Positions 1 to 5,028 of a DNA stretch of 5,028 bases are shown here, piece after piece (positions within the stretch are counted from its first letter, which is position 1; the number at the start of each line of letters is the position of its first letter). Under the pieces are notes generated by a model. It worked only from the letters and a program-made list of their open reading frames with translations. It was not told where the DNA came from and did no database searches. The DNA comes from an uncultured Actinomycetes bacterium (GTDB lineage: Bacteria > Actinomycetota > Actinomycetes > Nanopelagicales > Nanopelagicaceae): contig CAIMXQ010000046.1 in assembly GCA_903845465.1 (NCBI GenBank), positions 1-5,028 of the forward strand. The letters are read 5' to 3'. The position numbers and the translations under genes are program-made.

Positions 1-1523
1 GATGCGCTTGCGGAAATCGATGCAACTCGTTGTTCAAGATATTGATCTACACCACGTGGAAGATCTCGCAGATGCTTATCGCCCAATAGTCCCCAGAATC
101 GATCGCATACGCGTTCGAGGAAATACCTATCGTGAGAAATAACAATCAGAGTTCCGCCATAGCTATCGAGTAAATCTTCCAGTTCTGTCAGAGTCTCGAT
201 ATCAAAATCATTTGTTGGTTCATCGAGTAACAAAACATTTGGTGAATCCATAAGTAGACGAGTCAATTGAAGGCGACGTCGCTCGCCTCCTGATAAATCA
301 CCAACTGGAGTCCATTGTGCGTCGCGATCAAATCCGAGGCGTTCGCATAATTGAGATGCAGAAAGAGTCTTGCCTTTGCCGATCTCGACATGTGTTGCCA
401 CATTTTCTACCGCTTCAAGTAGGCGCCACGTAGGGTCTAGTTCATCAAGGTGCTGAGTGAGAAAGGCAATCTTCACTGTAATTCCAGTGACGAGCTTTCC
501 TGATGCAACTTTAATTTGTCCGGCTAAAGTGCGCATCAGAGTTGTCTTGCCAGAACCATTGATTCCAACGATTCCGATTCGATCCCCCGGTCCGATATTC
601 CATGTCAGATTATCGATTAACTCTTTATCGCCAGCTTTTATTGAGGCGTGATGAAGTTCAAATACGGTATTTCCTAAGCGATTGAGAGCGAACTTAAGAA
701 GTTCAGTTGAGTCACGTGGTGCTGGCTCTGCCGAAATCAAATCATTTGCGGCATCAACGCGAAACTTTGGTTTCGTAGTTCGTGCAGGTGCGCCGCGACG
801 AAGCCAAGCTAGCTCTTTACGAATCAAGTTATTGCGTCGTGCATCCATGGCACTTGATTGACGCGCACGTTCGGCTTTAGCCAAAACAAAGGCTGAATAT
901 CCACCGTCATATTCTTCAACTTTCCCAAGTACTACTTCCCAGGTTCGATCTGTGACTTCATCAAGGAACCAGCGATCGTGCGTTACGACTAAGACTGCTA
1001 AATCTCTGCGATTCTTTAAATGCGCTGCGAGCCATGCAACGCCTTCAACATCAAGGTGGTTTGTTGGTTCATCGAGCAGAATTAGATCAAGATCATCAAT
1101 GAGTAACTTCGCCAAACCAACACGACGCTTTTCTCCGCCCGAAAGGGATGCAAAGGTGCGATCAAAGATATGGTCATCGAAACTTCCAAATAGCCCTGTA
1201 AAGATTTCACGGATTTGCGGGTCACTAGCCCATTCGTGTTTCTCGCGATCTCCGATAACAACATCGCCAACAGTTGAATGAGGGGCAGCACTATCGATTT
1301 GAGAGAGGATGCCGATCTTTGAAGCATTTGTCTTGGTTACTCGACCAGCATCTGGCACTTCAACACCTGCAATAATTTTCATGAGCGTAGATTTTCCAGC
1401 GCCGTTACGGCCAACAATTCCGATTCGTTCGCCTTCAGATACACCGAGGGATACACGTTCGAGAAGTGGGCGAATATCAAAGGCTTTAGAAACCTCTTCG
1501 ATATTTACAACGTTGCGCGCCAC
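1..1523 (-). CDS. ABC-F family ATPase, Uup-like (C-terminus cut by window edge)
   Basis: Cytoplasmic ABC protein with two nucleotide-binding domains and no membrane segments. ABC-F proteins act on the ribosome near the E site, relieving stalled or idle ribosomes; some give antibiotic resistance. About 507 codons are visible. Domain 1 has Walker A GRNGAGKST at residues 38-46, signature LSGGE at 127-131, Walker B with LLDEPTNHLD around 149-158 and the switch histidine in THDRW at 182. Domain 2 has GINGSGKTT at 320-328, LSGGE at 410-414, DEPTND from 434 and SHDRY with His464. The linker carries EYDGGY near 204-209 and ELAWLRRG near 237-244, which resembles Uup more than EttA. The start is GTG at 1523, giving MARNVVNIEEVSKAF, the usual beginning for this family; no ATG is available upstream. 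The reading frame is open to the window edge, so the C-terminal tail, which in E. coli Uup is a coiled coil, cannot be judged. Subfamily assignment is probable, not certain. Confidence 0.93.
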   Translation of the reverse strand, partial: MARNVVNIEEVSKAFDIRPLLERVSLGVSEGERIGIVGRNGAGKSTLMKIIAGVEVPDAGRVTKTNASKIGILSQIDSAAPHSTVGDVVIGDREKHEWASDPQIREIFTGLFGSFDDHIFDRTFASLSGGEKRRVGLAKLLIDDLDLILLDEPTNHLDVEGVAWLAAHLKNRRDLAVLVVTHDRWFLDEVTDRTWEVVLGKVEEYDGGYSAFVLAKAERARQSSAMDARRNNLIRKELAWLRRGAPARTTKPKFRVDAANDLISAEPAPRDSTELLKFALNRLGNTVFELHHASIKAGDKELIDNLTWNIGPGDRIGIVGINGSGKTTLMRTLAGQIKVASGKLVTGITVKIAFLTQHLDELDPTWRLLEAVENVATHVEIGKGKTLSASQLCERLGFDRDAQWTPVGDLSGGERRRLQLTRLLMDSPNVLLLDEPTNDFDIETLTELEDLLDSYGGTLIVISHDRYFLERVCDRFWGLLGDKHLRDLPRGVDQYLEQRVASISASA

Positions 1524-1541
1524 GGTAGGAGAGCGTACCTT
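1513..1541 (+). promoter_or_regulatory. Predicted leaderless promoter of the kynureninase-dioxygenase operon
   Basis: The -10 hexamer TACCTT at 1536-1541 ends 6 bases before the ATG at 1548, so it occupies -12 to -7 if the A of ATG is +1. A partial -35 box, TTGCGC at 1513-1518 (TTG matches the consensus), lies 17 bases upstream of it and falls inside the 5' end of the ABC-F coding sequence. An AGGAG at 1527-1531 is 16 bases from the ATG, too far for a normal Shine-Dalgarno, which favours leaderless initiation. No regulator-binding palindrome is evident in the gap. Confidence 0.45.
1532..1537 (-). promoter_or_regulatory. Possible leaderless -10 element of the ABC-F gene
   Basis: Read on the minus strand this is TACGCT, which fits TANNNT. 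It ends 8 bases before the GTG at 1523, so transcription could begin at or very near the start codon. No good Shine-Dalgarno stands at a normal distance from that GTG. There is no convincing -35 box; the nearest candidate, GTGACC at 1553-1558, would leave only a 15-base spacer. The element overlaps the proposed -10 box of the divergent kynureninase gene by two base pairs. This is a pattern match only. Confidence 0.3.
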
Positions 1542-1547
1542 TGAACT

Positions 1548-2822
1548 ATGAAGGTCACTGACCGCGCGTTTGCGTTGGAACTCGATAAGAATGACCCTCT
1601 CGCCGAATATCGCAGCAAATTCGTAATTACCGACCCCAATCTCTGTTATCTCGATGGAAATTCATTGGGTCGCCTCCCCCATGCAACTGTTAAAGCCGTG
1701 AGTGATTTTCTTTCTCAAGAGTGGGGCAATGAAGTTGTCACGGGATGGAGCCATTGGATCGATGAGGCTCAGGTTGCAGGAGATCTACTGGGACGAGCGG
1801 CCCTTGGTGCAGGACCTGGACAAGTTCTTGTTTGCGATACAACGTCGGTAAATTTCTATCAACTCTGCCTTGCAGCAATCAATGCACGGCCCGGGCGCAA
1901 GACCATCATTACCGATGCGGCAAATTTTCCAACCGATCGATACATTCTTGAAGGAATTGCAAAACAGTTCAGCCTCAATCTCGTCATTATTGATAACGAA
2001 GATCCTGCCATTGCAGAAAATGAATTAATTACGGCTGAGCTACTTGAGAAATATATGACAGAGGATGTTGCTCTCGTAACATTTGAAGTCATTCAATATC
2101 GATCAGGTGCACGTACAGATATTCAATCTCTAACTGATTTAGCTCGTTCATATGGCGCACTTGTTGTATGGGATGCAAGCCATGCAGCAGGTGCGATTGA
2201 GATGAACTTCGATGCCAATGGTGCAGACCTAGCTGTGGGATGCACCTATAAATATGGAAACTCAGGTCCAGGCTCTCCCGCTTGGCTCTATGTCAATAAG
2301 CGAGTACAGAAAGAGTTGCAGGTTCCTATTCAGGGCTGGTTTGCCAATGAAGATCAATTTGGAATGGGTGCTCGCTTCGAAAAGGCAGAAGGCATTCGGG
2401 GATTTCAAATTGCTAGCCCATCGATTGTCGGAATCCGCTCAGTTCAAATTGCATTTGGGATGATTGAAGAAGCAGGAATTGATGTCATCGCATCAAAGGC
2501 CGCAATGGGAACACAGATGATGATTGATCTCTTTGACGAATGGTTAGCTCCTCTGGGATACACCTTGCTCACATCTCGTAATCCACAAGAGCGTGGTGGG
2601 CATATCTCTATTGGGCACCCTGATGCAGCAAAAATATGTATCGCGCTTCGCAAATTTGCCAATGTGATTCCTGATTACCGTACCCCCAATGCAATTCGAT
2701 TAGCTATGGCGCCTCTACCAACTTCTTATGTTGAAGTCTGGGATGGCTTTGCACGTATTCGAGATCTGACCGAAAGCCGCCAATATGAACAAGTAGAAGG
2801 ATCGGATTCTCGAGTCACATGA
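1548..2822 (+). CDS. kynU: Kynureninase
   Basis: PLP-dependent fold-type I hydrolase (EC 3.7.1.3), cytoplasmic, cleaving L-kynurenine to anthranilate and L-alanine, or 3-hydroxykynurenine to 3-hydroxyanthranilate. The 424 residues match the family's usual length. Visible motifs in order: YLDGNSLG (34-41), DTTSVN (97-102, phosphate side), FPTD (127-130), the cofactor aspartate and histidine in WDASHAAG (Asp209, His212), the Schiff-base lysine in TYKYGNSGPG (Lys235), GWF (Trp264) and the C-terminal IRLAMAPLPTSY block. Trp67 and Ser290 sit where bacterial kynurenine-specific enzymes have Trp and Thr and the human hydroxykynureninase has His and Asn, so kynurenine is the more likely substrate (inference from remembered alignments). 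The commonly seen KYLNAG reads KYGNSG here. ATG 1548 is the first usable start; an in-frame stop lies at 1542-1544. It overlaps the next gene by ATGA, implying one operon and translational coupling. Confidence 0.95.
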   Translation: MKVTDRAFALELDKNDPLAEYRSKFVITDPNLCYLDGNSLGRLPHATVKAVSDFLSQEWGNEVVTGWSHWIDEAQVAGDLLGRAALGAGPGQVLVCDTTSVNFYQLCLAAINARPGRKTIITDAANFPTDRYILEGIAKQFSLNLVIIDNEDPAIAENELITAELLEKYMTEDVALVTFEVIQYRSGARTDIQSLTDLARSYGALVVWDASHAAGAIEMNFDANGADLAVGCTYKYGNSGPGSPAWLYVNKRVQKELQVPIQGWFANEDQFGMGARFEKAEGIRGFQIASPSIVGIRSVQIAFGMIEEAGIDVIASKAAMGTQMMIDLFDEWLAPLGYTLLTSRNPQERGGHISIGHPDAAKICIALRKFANVIPDYRTPNAIRLAMAPLPTSYVEVWDGFARIRDLTESRQYEQVEGSDSRVT

Positions 2823-3613
2823 GCGAAAACTTTGAGTCAGCCCTTACATACTCTTCATATCTTGCAGTCGAAGATTTACTGAAACTACAGAAGCCGCTTT
2901 CAGAAGGTCCTGAGCACGATGAGATGCTCTTCATCATCATTCACCAGACCTACGAGCTCTGGTTTAAGCAGCTGATACATGAATTTCTCCAAGTGCAGCG
3001 CGTACTTGAAAGTGGAGATACACATTACGCGCTCTCGATTTTGGGACGCATTCGCACCATTATGAAAGTCTGTGTAGCGCAGATCGATATTCTCGAAACG
3101 ATGACTCCATTGCAATTTAATGCTTTCAGAGGTTATCTCTCTTCATCGAGTGGTTTCCAATCTGCACAATTCAGAAAGGTTGAAGCGATACTTGGCCGCC
3201 GCGATAGCAGGATGGCTGGCCACTTACCTCCGGCTGTGCAAGAAGAAATTAAAGAAATCACCGCGCGTAATTCGATTTGGGATTCCTTCTTAGATTACTT
3301 AGGTAAGCGCGGATACTCGCTACCCAAGGATGTAATCAGCCGCGACAAATCAATTGCTTACCAATCAAATAGCGCCGTGCAAGATGTATTACTTACTGTT
3401 CATCAGAAAGATCCCGAGAGCGCGATGGTGGCTGAACGCCTAGTTGATATCGATGAAGGAATTCAAGAATGGCGTTATCGCCATGTAAAGATGGTTGAGC
3501 GCACGATTGGCCACAAGATGGGTACCGGTGGGTCAAGCGGTGTTGGATATCTTGCAACAACGCTCTTCAACCCAGTCTTTAAAGACCTTTGGGAGATTCG
3601 TTCTCGCTTTTAA
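2819..3613 (+). CDS. kynA: Tryptophan 2,3-dioxygenase
   Basis: Haem-dependent cytoplasmic enzyme (EC 1.13.11.11) that inserts O2 into the indole ring of L-tryptophan to give N-formylkynurenine, the first step of the kynurenine pathway; active as a tetramer in known members. The 264 residues form one all-helical family domain, slightly shorter than the roughly 298 of the Xanthomonas enzyme. Key residues are in place: Phe38 and His42 in FIIIHQTYELWFKQ (equivalent to Phe51 and His55 of Xanthomonas), Phe100 and Arg104 in QFNAFRGYL (the substrate-carboxylate arginine), SGFQS at 111-115, the proximal haem ligand His222 in WRYRHVKMVERTIG, and Thr236 in GTGGSSG. The spacing of these pairs matches the family exactly. 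The ATG overlaps the kynureninase stop as ATGA. The nearest purine-rich stretch, AAGGA at 2797-2801, is 17 bases away, so translation is probably coupled. The stop overlaps that of the convergent nitroreductase gene. Confidence 0.96.
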   Translation: MSENFESALTYSSYLAVEDLLKLQKPLSEGPEHDEMLFIIIHQTYELWFKQLIHEFLQVQRVLESGDTHYALSILGRIRTIMKVCVAQIDILETMTPLQFNAFRGYLSSSSGFQSAQFRKVEAILGRRDSRMAGHLPPAVQEEIKEITARNSIWDSFLDYLGKRGYSLPKDVISRDKSIAYQSNSAVQDVLLTVHQKDPESAMVAERLVDIDEGIQEWRYRHVKMVERTIGHKMGTGGSSGVGYLATTLFNPVFKDLWEIRSRF

Positions 3614-4182
3614 GCTGGCAAACCTTTAACAACGATCTCTGAAAGTGGAAGTCGTTCACGCTTTGCAATTTCGCGTTCGAGTAGTGGTCCACTTAATTTT
3701 TCTGGTGCATCTTGTGTTCCCAGCGCAATAACGACAACTGGCATCAAATCAGCAGTGATTGAAAGTTCGCTCTGTGCAATTGCTTTATCAAAACCAGTCA
3801 TCTGATGAGCAATAAGTCCGCGGTGATGAGCTTCGATAACAAGTTGGGCAACTGCAAGCCCACAGTCATATTGAAAATCTGCATGAATAGATCCGTCGCG
3901 TTTTGTAGTCTTTCCTGAAACCAGAATCAGTGCTGAAGAATTCTTGGCCCAGCTCTGATTGAACTCGCCGAGCGATGTCAGGATTTGGCCGAAGAATTCA
4001 TCTCCACGCTTTCCGACAAAGAAGCGCCATGGTTGACCATTAAATGCCGAAGCTGCCCATCGAGCCGCCTCGAGGACGCCTACAAGATCTGCATCTGAAA
4101 TCGTTGCGGTCGTATCAAATGAACGAGGACTGCGACGTGTTGCGATGATTTCGTGAACTGGGACTGAAGTCTCTGCTTTCAT
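3610..4182 (-). CDS. Nitroreductase-family FMN-dependent oxidoreductase
   Basis: Small flavoprotein of the nitroreductase superfamily, expected to bind FMN as a dimer and reduce an unknown nitro, quinone or similar substrate with NAD(P)H in the cytoplasm. From the chosen start it has 190 residues. Evidence: the N-terminal FMN-phosphate motif RRSPRSFD (16-23), the ARWAASAFNGQPWRF block (about 40-54), DCGLAVAQLVIEAHHRGL (about 106-123) and the following AHQMTGFD. No signal peptide or membrane segment. I chose ATG at 4182 because AAGG lies 8 bases upstream on the minus strand and a TANNNT hexamer is also suitably placed. An upstream in-frame ATG at 4218 would add 12 residues (MRELYPSIKVHD) but would run into the divergent gene's start and has no comparable signal. 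The real substrate cannot be told from sequence; a link to tryptophan breakdown is unproven. Confidence 0.88.
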   Translation of the reverse strand: MKAETSVPVHEIIATRRSPRSFDTTATISDADLVGVLEAARWAASAFNGQPWRFFVGKRGDEFFGQILTSLGEFNQSWAKNSSALILVSGKTTKRDGSIHADFQYDCGLAVAQLVIEAHHRGLIAHQMTGFDKAIAQSELSITADLMPVVVIALGTQDAPEKLSGPLLEREIAKRERLPLSEIVVKGLPA

Positions 4183-4189
4183 ATCGTGA

Positions 4190-4195
4190 ACCTTA
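4190..4195 (-). promoter_or_regulatory. Possible -10 element or Shine-Dalgarno of the nitroreductase gene
   Basis: On the minus strand this reads TAAGGT. It can be a -10 hexamer (TANNNT) ending 7 bases before the ATG at 4182, giving a leaderless transcript. Alternatively its AAGG core, 8 bases from the same ATG, can be a weak Shine-Dalgarno. Either reading supports 4182 rather than 4218 as the start. No good -35 box was found. Confidence 0.35.
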
Positions 4196-4204
4196 ATGCT
4201 CGGA

Positions 4205-4210
4205 TACAGT
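4205..4210 (+). promoter_or_regulatory. Possible leaderless -10 element of the DedA gene
   Basis: TACAGT fits TANNNT and ends 6 bases before the ATG at 4217, the same geometry as proposed for the kynureninase gene. No Shine-Dalgarno precedes that ATG. A second candidate, TATCGT at 4182-4187, would serve the upstream in-frame ATG at 4196. No convincing -35 box was seen. Confidence 0.4.
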
Positions 4211-4216
4211 TCTCGC

Positions 4217-4846
4217 ATGTCGATTTCAGAGTGGATACATCACACTGCTGACACTCTTGTTGCACATAATTTGCAAGTACCGCTCTTTGCGCTTCTCATC
4301 CTCTTAGCATTTGCCGAAGCTTCTGCATTTGTCGGCTTCGTTTTACCTGGAGAAACTTCACTATTGATTGGCGGAGTACTCGGTCATTCAGGAGTCTGGA
4401 GCGTTTGGGTATTCCTAACCTTCGCAATTCTGGCGGCAATAGGTGGCGATTCAGTTGGATATGAAGTTGGTAAACATTTAGGCCCGCGTATCCAGCAGAA
4501 TGCATTTGGTCGTTTTGTTGGAGAGAAGCGTTGGAAATTAGCTCAGGCAATCTTCGATCGCTATCACGGTGGTGCAATCTTCTTTGGCCGCGCACAAGCA
4601 CTCCTTCGCGCACTTGTTCCCGCACTTGCCGGAATGAATAAAGTTCCCTATCGCACATTCTTAAAGTGGAATGCTGCAGGAGCAATAGTCTTTTCAACAA
4701 TAGTTGTGCTTCTTGGTTATGAATTCGCTAACTCGTTGCCAGCGCTTGAAAAGTATTTGCGCTATTGGGCAATCTTCTTCCTCATTGTGGTGGCAGGAAT
4801 TGTGATAATCCTTAAGCGCAAATTAGAGAAAATGTTGGAAGAGTAA
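4217..4846 (+). CDS. DedA/VTT-family membrane protein
   Basis: Integral inner-membrane protein of the DedA (SNARE-associated/VTT) family. Characterised members recycle undecaprenyl phosphate or translocate other lipids across the membrane, and help with proton-motive-force and envelope homeostasis. From ATG 4217 it has 209 residues. Hydrophobic segments lie roughly at 21-43, 48-75, 119-139, 152-171 and 183-199, ending in a basic tail (KRKLEKMLEE). The family signature is clear: Glu34, Glu46 in VLPGET, GGDSVGYEVGKHLG (76-89) and FFGRAQALLRALVPALAG (122-139) with Arg125 and Arg131. The spacing of these four charged residues equals that of the essential Glu39, Asp51, Arg130 and Arg136 of E. coli YqjA. 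An in-frame ATG at 4196 would add seven residues (MLGYSSR); I prefer 4217 because MSISEW is a typical start and a -10-like box fits. It is divergent from the nitroreductase gene. The transported lipid is not known from sequence. Confidence 0.92.
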   Translation: MSISEWIHHTADTLVAHNLQVPLFALLILLAFAEASAFVGFVLPGETSLLIGGVLGHSGVWSVWVFLTFAILAAIGGDSVGYEVGKHLGPRIQQNAFGRFVGEKRWKLAQAIFDRYHGGAIFFGRAQALLRALVPALAGMNKVPYRTFLKWNAAGAIVFSTIVVLLGYEFANSLPALEKYLRYWAIFFLIVVAGIVIILKRKLEKMLEE

Positions 4847-4887
4847 AGTACTTTTTCATGCGTAAACCACGCGGGAAATTCAATTAC

Positions 4888-4916
4888 TTGCAAACTTTTT
4901 TGCCTTAAGAGATACT
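4888..4916 (+). promoter_or_regulatory. Possible promoter for a gene running off the right edge
   Basis: TTGCAA at 4888-4893 (4 of 6 to TTGACA) and GATACT at 4911-4916 (4 of 6 to TATAAT) are separated by 17 bases. Transcription would begin around 4922-4924, upstream of the AAGGAG at 4942-4947. It lies in the AT-rich gap after the DedA gene. Pattern match only. Confidence 0.35.
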
Positions 4917-4920
4917 TGCC

Positions 4921-4936
4921 TTGCGTTAATTCGCAA
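4921..4936. repeat. Small inverted repeat TTGCG-N6-CGCAA
   Basis: Perfect 5-base arms (TTGCG at 4921-4925, CGCAA at 4932-4936) flank TTAATT. It sits between the proposed -10 box and the AAGGAG, so it could be an operator half-site pair or a hairpin at the very start of a leader RNA. It lacks a following T-tract and so is not a good terminator. The arms are short enough to occur by chance. Confidence 0.3.
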
Positions 4937-4941
4937 CCAAA

Positions 4942-4947
4942 AAGGAG
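4942..4947 (+). promoter_or_regulatory. Strong Shine-Dalgarno-like AAGGAG without a matching start codon
   Basis: AAGGAG is the best anti-16S match in the window, preceded by an A-rich stretch. No ATG, GTG or TTG occurs in the next 30 bases; the next candidates are TTG at 4982 and ATG at 5000, 34 and 52 bases away. The bases around it can also fold as GAGA-GTACT-TCTC (4945-4957), which would hide part of the site. Confidence 0.4.
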
Positions 4948-4950
4948 AGT

Positions 4951-5028
4951 ACTTCTCAAACCGTTTCTAAATCAGAAACATTTGCCGTACAGCTTTACAA
5001 TGACTACACAATCAGCGATCCAATCGCA
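4951..5028 (+). other. Possible 5' part of a plus-strand gene, start unresolved
   Basis: Downstream of the AAGGAG one frame reads without stops to the window edge and looks protein-like (TSQTVSKSETF, then AVQLYNDYTISDPIA). It is open from the stop at 4927-4929 but contains no ATG, GTG or TTG. A second frame has ATG at 5000 (MTTQSAIQS), with no ribosome-binding site or good -10 box nearby. I cannot name a family for either. If a gene begins here, only about 9 to 26 codons are visible and its true start is uncertain. Confidence 0.25.

Noticed and set aside
952..1281. 109-codon plus-strand open frame opposite the ABC-F gene
   Set aside because: It lies fully antisense to conserved ABC signature and Walker B coding sequence, its translation is rich in Ser, Arg and Thr with no recognisable motif, and the minus-strand frame explains the sequence.
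1527..1531. AGGAG as the Shine-Dalgarno of kynureninase
   Set aside because: It ends 16 bases before the ATG, beyond the usual spacing, and no alternative in-frame start lies closer because an in-frame stop is at 1542-1544.
3606..3615. GCTTTTAAGC as a bidirectional terminator between the convergent genes
   Set aside because: The arms are only 4 bases with a 2-base loop and no T-tract follows on either strand; it is too weak for an intrinsic terminator.
4296..4700. 134-codon minus-strand open frame opposite the DedA gene
   Set aside because: The plus-strand frame carries the DedA motifs. The antisense translation is Arg-, Leu- and Gln-rich, a typical mirror of a membrane-protein gene, and has no ribosome-binding site or motif.
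1548..4846. A new defence or mobile system
   Set aside because: All complete genes belong to well-known metabolic, translation or membrane families, with no integrase, transposase, repeat array, toxin-antitoxin pair or abrupt composition change.
4860..4903. Hairpins after the DedA stop (GCGT-N5-ACGC at 4860-4872 and GCAAA-N4-TTTGC at 4890-4903) as a terminator
   Set aside because: Stems are only 4-5 base pairs, and the T-run lies within the second stem instead of after it, so neither forms a convincing intrinsic terminator.
4762..4959. 65-codon minus-strand open frame across the DedA 3' end and the following gap
   Set aside because: It needs a TTG start, has no ribosome-binding site, overlaps the DedA coding end and shows no family features.

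Overview
The window looks like a compact, gene-dense chromosomal segment from a streamlined bacterium of moderate GC content. I infer an actinobacterium, perhaps of the freshwater acI (Nanopelagicales) type. The grounds are very short or negative intergenic distances, several start codons with a TANNNT -10-like hexamer about 6-8 bases upstream and no well-placed Shine-Dalgarno (the arrangement of leaderless actinobacterial genes), and the general look of the proteins. This assignment is inference; no ribosomal RNA or other marker gene is present. I saw no tRNA, rRNA, CRISPR array, insertion sequence or phage gene.

Layout: (1) Positions 1-1523, minus strand: an Uup-like ABC-F ATPase, nearly complete and cut at its C-terminus by the window edge. 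(2) Positions 1524-1547: a 24-base divergent gap that appears to hold interlocking promoters. (3) Positions 1548-3613, plus strand: a two-gene tryptophan-catabolism operon, kynureninase followed by tryptophan 2,3-dioxygenase, joined by a 4-base ATGA overlap. (4) Positions 3610-4182, minus strand: a small FMN-dependent nitroreductase-family protein whose stop codon interlocks with that of the dioxygenase in the palindrome TTAA. (5) Positions 4217-4846, plus strand: a DedA/VTT-family membrane protein, divergent from the nitroreductase. (6) Positions 4847-5028: an intergenic region with a possible promoter, a small inverted repeat, a strong Shine-Dalgarno-like AAGGAG and the possible beginning of another plus-strand gene that lacks an obvious start codon.

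How the genes work together: the dioxygenase opens the indole ring of L-tryptophan to N-formylkynurenine, and kynureninase cleaves kynurenine to anthranilate and alanine (or 3-hydroxykynurenine to 3-hydroxyanthranilate). The intervening formamidase is not encoded here, so it must lie elsewhere, be replaced by another hydrolase, or the step must be slow and spontaneous. The ABC-F, nitroreductase and DedA genes look like unrelated housekeeping neighbours. I do not see a clear undescribed multi-gene system; the most interesting signals are the tightly interlocked gene boundaries and the start-less ribosome-binding site near the right edge.
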